This document shows positions 6,737 through 8,960 of a stretch of 8,960 nucleotides of DNA, in pieces. This DNA comes from CAZPAH01 sp964584495. Lineage in GTDB: Bacteria > Krumholzibacteriota > Krumholzibacteriia > Krumholzibacteriales > Krumholzibacteriaceae. The stretch spans positions 1 to 8,960 of the forward strand of contig CAZPAH010000114.1 of NCBI GenBank assembly GCA_964584495.1. The letters are read 5' to 3'. How positions within the stretch are numbered: position 1 is the first letter of the stretch; every line of letters starts with the position of its first letter. The position numbers and the translations under genes were made by a program. The notes beneath the pieces are model-generated. The model made no database searches, had not been told where the DNA came from, and saw only the letters and a program-made list of their open reading frames with translations.

Positions 6737-6753
6737 GCAATGATTGTGCCAAG
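6737..6753 (-). promoter_or_regulatory. Sigma-54 (RpoN) -24/-12 promoter of the lipoprotein gene
   Basis: On the minus strand, CTTGGCAC-AATCA-TTGC matches the sigma-54 consensus YTGGCACG-N4-TTGC at every defined base except G to A at the position after TGGCAC. The GG and GC pairs are exactly 10 nt apart, as sigma-54 requires. The predicted transcript start near base 6725 leaves a leader of about 40 nt before the ATG. Promoters of this class need an AAA+ enhancer-binding protein, not seen in this window. Confidence 0.72.
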
Positions 6754-6809
6754 CCGGGCCGGTCTGTGATGGATGTATCTTCTTGTTAATATGTCACATA
6801 GGCTTGGCA
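6747..6809. repeat. 9-bp inverted repeat in the divergent regulatory region, overlapping the sigma-54 -24 element
   Basis: TGCCAAGCC (6747-6755) and GGCTTGGCA (6801-6809) are perfect inverted copies with 45 nt between them. Nested inside is a 5-bp pair, TGTGA (6765-6769) and TCACA (6794-6798). The left arm overlaps the sigma-54 -24 box, so the right arm is a second, oppositely oriented copy of that box. It could be an operator, an RNA stem or the remains of a duplicated promoter element. Confidence 0.55.
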
Positions 6810-6810
6810 T

Positions 6811-6886
6811 GCGCCGATGCACGGAAAAAGGGCGCCGCTATGGTGCAATATGCACTTCTTTATGTTGCGGCCTCTTGCACCTTTTT
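6811..6886 (+). other. Overlapping short stems and U-run in the nadB leader (possible attenuator)
   Basis: Four short pairings compete: GCGCC 6811-6815 with GGCGC 6831-6835; GCCGC 6834-6838 with GCGGC 6867-6871; GTGCA 6843-6847 with TGCAC 6851-6855; and GGTGCAA 6842-6848 with TTGCACC 6875-6881, the last followed by TTTTT (6882-6886). The last stem plus U-run resembles a terminator, and the second and third would exclude it. It does not match a NAD riboswitch class that I can recognise. The stems are short, and the same bases also contain a possible promoter, so this is a weak call. Confidence 0.28.
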
Positions 6887-6893
6887 CTATTAT
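6865..6893 (+). promoter_or_regulatory. Possible sigma-70-type promoter of nadB
   Basis: TTGCGG (6865-6870) and TATTAT (6888-6893) are separated by 17 nt. The -10 matches TATAAT at five of six positions; the -35 matches only TTG. A start near 6900 would give a leader of about 20 nt ending at the nadB ribosome binding site. It competes with the attenuator reading of the same bases. Confidence 0.35.
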
Positions 6894-6905
6894 TCATGGC
6901 AGTGG

Positions 6906-6912
6906 AAGGAGG
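6906..6912 (+). promoter_or_regulatory. Ribosome binding site that decides the nadB TTG start
   Basis: AAGGAGG lies 7 nt before TTG 6920-6922. The frame stays open back to 6773 and includes ATG 6896, but neither that ATG nor the earlier starts have a Shine-Dalgarno, and the extra residues do not look like NadB. Confidence 0.8.
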
Positions 6913-6919
6913 ATCCCGT

Positions 6920-8500
6920 TTGGAGATTATTAGGTCGGATATTCTAGTTATAGGAAGCGGGGCGGCGGGTCTATTCTTCGCCATCAAGGCGGCGCGTTTC
7001 GCCGGAGTGACGGTGATCACCAAGAAGGAAACGGCCCAATCGAATACAAATTACGCGCAGGGCGGGATCGCATCTGTCGTCGATGGCACCGACTCGTTCG
7101 ATCTTCATATCGAGGATACGATCAGGGCGGGAATCGGTCTCTGCGACCGAAGGGCCGTGGAGATCATGGTTCGCGAGGGACCTGCAAGGATAGACGAGCT
7201 GATCGAGATGGGCGTACGTTTCAGTATCGACATGGAGAAGGGAACCCTCGACCTCGGGAGAGAGGGTGGACATTCGAAGTCGAGAATAGTGCATTGCAGA
7301 GACCTTACCGGGCGGGAGCTGGAGGAGAATCTGATAAGGTCATGCCGACTGAACGGTTCGATAAACCTCGTAGAGAACCAGTTGGCCGTCGATCTCGTGT
7401 TGGACACTCGGGGGAGGGTGGCCGGATGCTACGTTCTCGATGGTAACCGGCACGAGATAAAGGTATATCTCGCCCGCTCTACGGTTCTCGCATCCGGTGG
7501 AGCTGGAAAGATATATCTGTATACTTCCAACCCGGATGTGGCGACGGGGGACGGAATAGCGATGGCATACACGGCGGGTGCCGATATAGCAAACCTGGAG
7601 TTCGTCCAGTTCCATCCGACCTGTCTCTACCACCCCGATGCGAAGTCTAGATTGATATCCGAGGCGCTCAGGGGTGAGGGCGCCGTTCTGAGGAACACCG
7701 AGGGCAGGGAATTCATGAAGGATTACGACGAGAGGCGGGAGCTGGCGCCGAGAGATGTTGTTGCCAGGGCTATAGATATGGAGATGAAGAAGAGCGGCGA
7801 GAAATGCGTCTTTCTCGATATCACGCACAAATCCTCGGAATGGCTGAAGGACCGTTTCCCTTACGTTTACGGCAGCTGCGTAGAGTTCGGCATCGATATG
7901 GCGACCGAGCCCATACCGGTCGTTCCGGCCGCTCATTACATGGTCGGCGGGGTGAAGGCCGCGATGGACGGCTCGACGAGTCTGCCCGGCCTATTCGCGA
8001 TAGGGGAAGTTGCCTGCTCGTTCGTTCACGGCGCCAACAGGCTGGCCAGCAACTCGCTGCTGGAGGCACTCGTAATGGCCGGTAGATGCGCTTCCAGGCT
8101 TGAAAAGGAAGCGGAGGGGGGCGTCGGCTTGAAAGACCCGGATTTCTCTCCTCCCGAGGCGGGAGACCGGAAGGCGATGGAAACGGTCATACTCGATCAT
8201 GACTGGGACCTGGCAAGGAGGGTGATGTGGGATTACGTGGGGATCGTAAGATCCGATGAAAGGCTCGGGATAGCGTCACAGAGAATCAGGCAGATCAGGG
8301 ATACCGTGGAAAGAATATATTCGCTTTACGGCGCATCGGCCGATATGGTCGAGCTCAGGAATATAGCGCTGGTCAGCAGCCTTGTCATCGAATCCGCCCG
8401 AAGGAGAAAGGAATCCAGGGGACTGCATTACAACATCGATTACCCCGATACCGATCCAGCGTGGAAGAGAAATACTATATTGAACAGGAGGGGCCGTTGA
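6920..8500 (+). CDS. nadB: NadB, L-aspartate oxidase
   Basis: FAD enzyme that oxidises L-aspartate to iminoaspartate, which NadA then converts to quinolinate in de novo NAD synthesis in the cytoplasm. From the TTG start it has 526 residues, close to E. coli NadB (540). Visible are the FAD-binding IGSGAAGL (11-18), NTNYAQGGIA (42-51), EGGHSKSRIVH (115-125), QFHPT (230-234), LAPRDVVARA (275-284), AAHYMVGG (337-344), HGANRLASNSLLE (370-382) and ESRGLHYNIDYP (498-509). Residues matching E. coli E121, H244, R290, H351 and R386 are E115, H232, R278, H339 and R374. The Glu at the E121 position separates NadB from succinate dehydrogenase and fumarate reductase flavoproteins. The segment before HGANR reads ACSFV rather than the usual CTGL/V. 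Its stop overlaps the next start by 4 nt. nadA and nadC are not in the window. Confidence 0.95.
   Translation: MEIIRSDILVIGSGAAGLFFAIKAARFAGVTVITKKETAQSNTNYAQGGIASVVDGTDSFDLHIEDTIRAGIGLCDRRAVEIMVREGPARIDELIEMGVRFSIDMEKGTLDLGREGGHSKSRIVHCRDLTGRELEENLIRSCRLNGSINLVENQLAVDLVLDTRGRVAGCYVLDGNRHEIKVYLARSTVLASGGAGKIYLYTSNPDVATGDGIAMAYTAGADIANLEFVQFHPTCLYHPDAKSRLISEALRGEGAVLRNTEGREFMKDYDERRELAPRDVVARAIDMEMKKSGEKCVFLDITHKSSEWLKDRFPYVYGSCVEFGIDMATEPIPVVPAAHYMVGGVKAAMDGSTSLPGLFAIGEVACSFVHGANRLASNSLLEALVMAGRCASRLEKEAEGGVGLKDPDFSPPEAGDRKAMETVILDHDWDLARRVMWDYVGIVRSDERLGIASQRIRQIRDTVERIYSLYGASADMVELRNIALVSSLVIESARRRKESRGLHYNIDYPDTDPAWKRNTILNRRGR
8486..8491 (+). promoter_or_regulatory. Ribosome binding site for the Minf_1886 family gene, inside the nadB 3' end
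   Basis: AGGAGG lies 5 nt before TTG 8497-8499. The in-frame GTG at 8461 has no Shine-Dalgarno and would add 12 residues unlike the family. This supports the TTG start and TTGA coupling with the nadB stop. Confidence 0.7.
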
Positions 8501-8868
8501 AGCACCTTACGGGGATATGGAGGGTGATCGAGGAGATCACGGCGCGCGACGGAAGGTACAAGGAGAATGCATATTCTTTCGTCATGGCCGCCCTCGAGAA
8601 GACCGTCAGCCGCAAAGGTGTCGGAAGGCACGTCACCGGGCAAGAGCTGCTCGAAGATATAAGATCGGCCGCGACCGAACAGTTCGGACCGATGGCCAAA
8701 GAGGTTCTGAATTTCTGGGGGATCGAGCGGACCGAAGATTTCGGAGAGATAGTATTCAATCTGATCGATGCCGGTTTGCTGAGCAAGACCGAGGAGGACA
8801 GCAGGGAGGATTTCAGCGGCGGATACGATTTCAAGAAAATCTTCGAAGACGATTATTACGGTGGTTGA
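8497..8868 (+). CDS. Minf_1886 family protein, function unknown
   Basis: A 123-aa soluble, acidic protein with the pattern I associate with the Minf_1886 family: RDGRYKENAYSFVMAALE (18-35), GRHVTGQELLEDIR (43-56), EQFGPMAKEVLNFWGI (61-76), RTEDFGEIVFNLIDAGLLS (78-96), then KTEEDSREDF (97-106) and an acidic, tyrosine-rich tail. It has no signal peptide or membrane segment; the predicted structure is mainly helical. No biochemical role is known to me. The TTG start overlaps the nadB stop as TTGA, implying translational coupling, although a functional link to NAD synthesis is not shown. An alternative GTG start at 8461 is less likely. Confidence 0.85.
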   Translation: MKHLTGIWRVIEEITARDGRYKENAYSFVMAALEKTVSRKGVGRHVTGQELLEDIRSAATEQFGPMAKEVLNFWGIERTEDFGEIVFNLIDAGLLSKTEEDSREDFSGGYDFKKIFEDDYYGG

Positions 8869-8869
8869 T

Positions 8870-8959
8870 GTGCTGACCTCGAAAAGTAAAGATTTTCCGG
8901 GAAGGAAGGATCTGTTCCTCCTTGCTTACTGCGCCGTCGCGGCACAGGCCATTTTCATA
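8870..8959 (+). CDS. N-terminus of a probable membrane protein (3' partial)
   Basis: From GTG 8870, one base after the Minf_1886 stop and 5 nt after GGTGG (8860-8864), an open frame runs 30 codons to the window edge. It begins with a basic/polar segment (about residues 4-14) and then a hydrophobic run from LFLLAYCAVAAQ into AIFI, which looks like a first transmembrane helix. The text is reminiscent of the first helix of membrane-anchored spermidine-synthase-like proteins, but 30 residues are too few for a family call. Another frame from ATG 8868 stops after two codons. Confidence 0.5.
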   Translation, partial: MLTSKSKDFPGRKDLFLLAYCAVAAQAIFI

Positions 8960-8960
8960 A

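Noticed and set aside
6804..6820. Plus-strand sigma-54-like sequence TTGGCAT...ATGC facing nadB
   Set aside because: The GG-GC spacing is 11 nt instead of the strict 10 and the -12 element is imperfect; it is better explained as the second arm of the inverted repeat.
6773..6919. N-terminal extension of nadB by 49 residues
   Set aside because: The extra residues are Cys/Leu-rich and unlike NadB, and no ribosome binding site supports any start before TTG 6920.
6744..6947. 67-codon plus-strand frame across the intergenic region into nadB
   Set aside because: It starts at a TTG with no ribosome binding site, overlaps the nadB start in another frame and covers the inverted repeat; its hydrophobic look comes from T-rich sequence.
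7340..7936. 198-codon minus-strand open frame opposite nadB
   Set aside because: Antisense to conserved NadB motifs; no recognisable domain.
8461..8496. GTG 8461 as start of the Minf_1886 gene
   Set aside because: No Shine-Dalgarno; TTG 8497 has AGGAGG at 5 nt and a 4-nt overlap with the nadB stop.
1..8960. CRISPR arrays, tRNA or rRNA genes, insertion sequences, attachment sites, phage or defence genes
   Set aside because: No regularly spaced repeats, transposase-like proteins, terminal repeats or RNA gene signatures were seen; nearly all of the window is explained by biosynthetic genes.

Overview
The window comes from a Gram-negative bacterium that makes lipid A. Three things point to an uncultivated lineage near the FCB group (Bacteroidota, Chlorobiota and related candidate phyla): LpxC is fused to FabZ, as is common in Bacteroidota; the lpx gene order differs from the enterobacterial one; and the last complete gene belongs to the Minf_1886 family, which is mostly seen outside Proteobacteria. 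The DNA is GC-rich yet uses many AGG and ATA codons. Placement below this level is a guess.

Bases 2-5947 (+) are a compact lipid A operon: lpxC-fabZ fusion (5' end outside the window), lpxA, a Gfo/Idh/MocA oxidoreductase, lpxB, a DUF374 (LpxJ-like) acyltransferase and lpxK. Gaps are 10-44 nt or the genes overlap (GTGA at the oxidoreductase/lpxB junction, 14 nt at the acyltransferase/lpxK junction). Together they cover 3-O-acylation of UDP-GlcNAc, deacetylation, production of 2-enoyl-ACP, disaccharide formation, a probable extra acylation, and 4'-phosphorylation. lpxD, a UDP-diacylglucosamine hydrolase (lpxH/I/G) and the Kdo transferase are not in the window. The oxidoreductase sits where GnnA-type enzymes are known, which raises the possibility of amide-linked lipid A, but no GnnB aminotransferase is present.

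Bases 5948-6683: a GC-rich hairpin with a U-rich tail on the minus strand ends a convergent minus-strand gene for a 204-aa lipoprotein of unknown function. Upstream of it is a near-perfect sigma-54 (-24/-12) promoter.

Bases 6684-6919 are the divergent regulatory region between the lipoprotein gene and nadB. It holds the sigma-54 promoter, a 9-bp inverted repeat that overlaps its -24 element, and overlapping short stems before nadB that could be an attenuator or could simply surround a sigma-70-like promoter.

Bases 6920-8959 (+) hold nadB (L-aspartate oxidase, start at a TTG with a strong Shine-Dalgarno), a TTGA-coupled Minf_1886 family gene, and the first 30 codons of a probable membrane protein.

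Most of the window is recognisable housekeeping biosynthesis. The least explained parts are the sigma-54-driven lipoprotein, the 6684-6919 regulatory region and the oxidoreductase inside the lpx operon.
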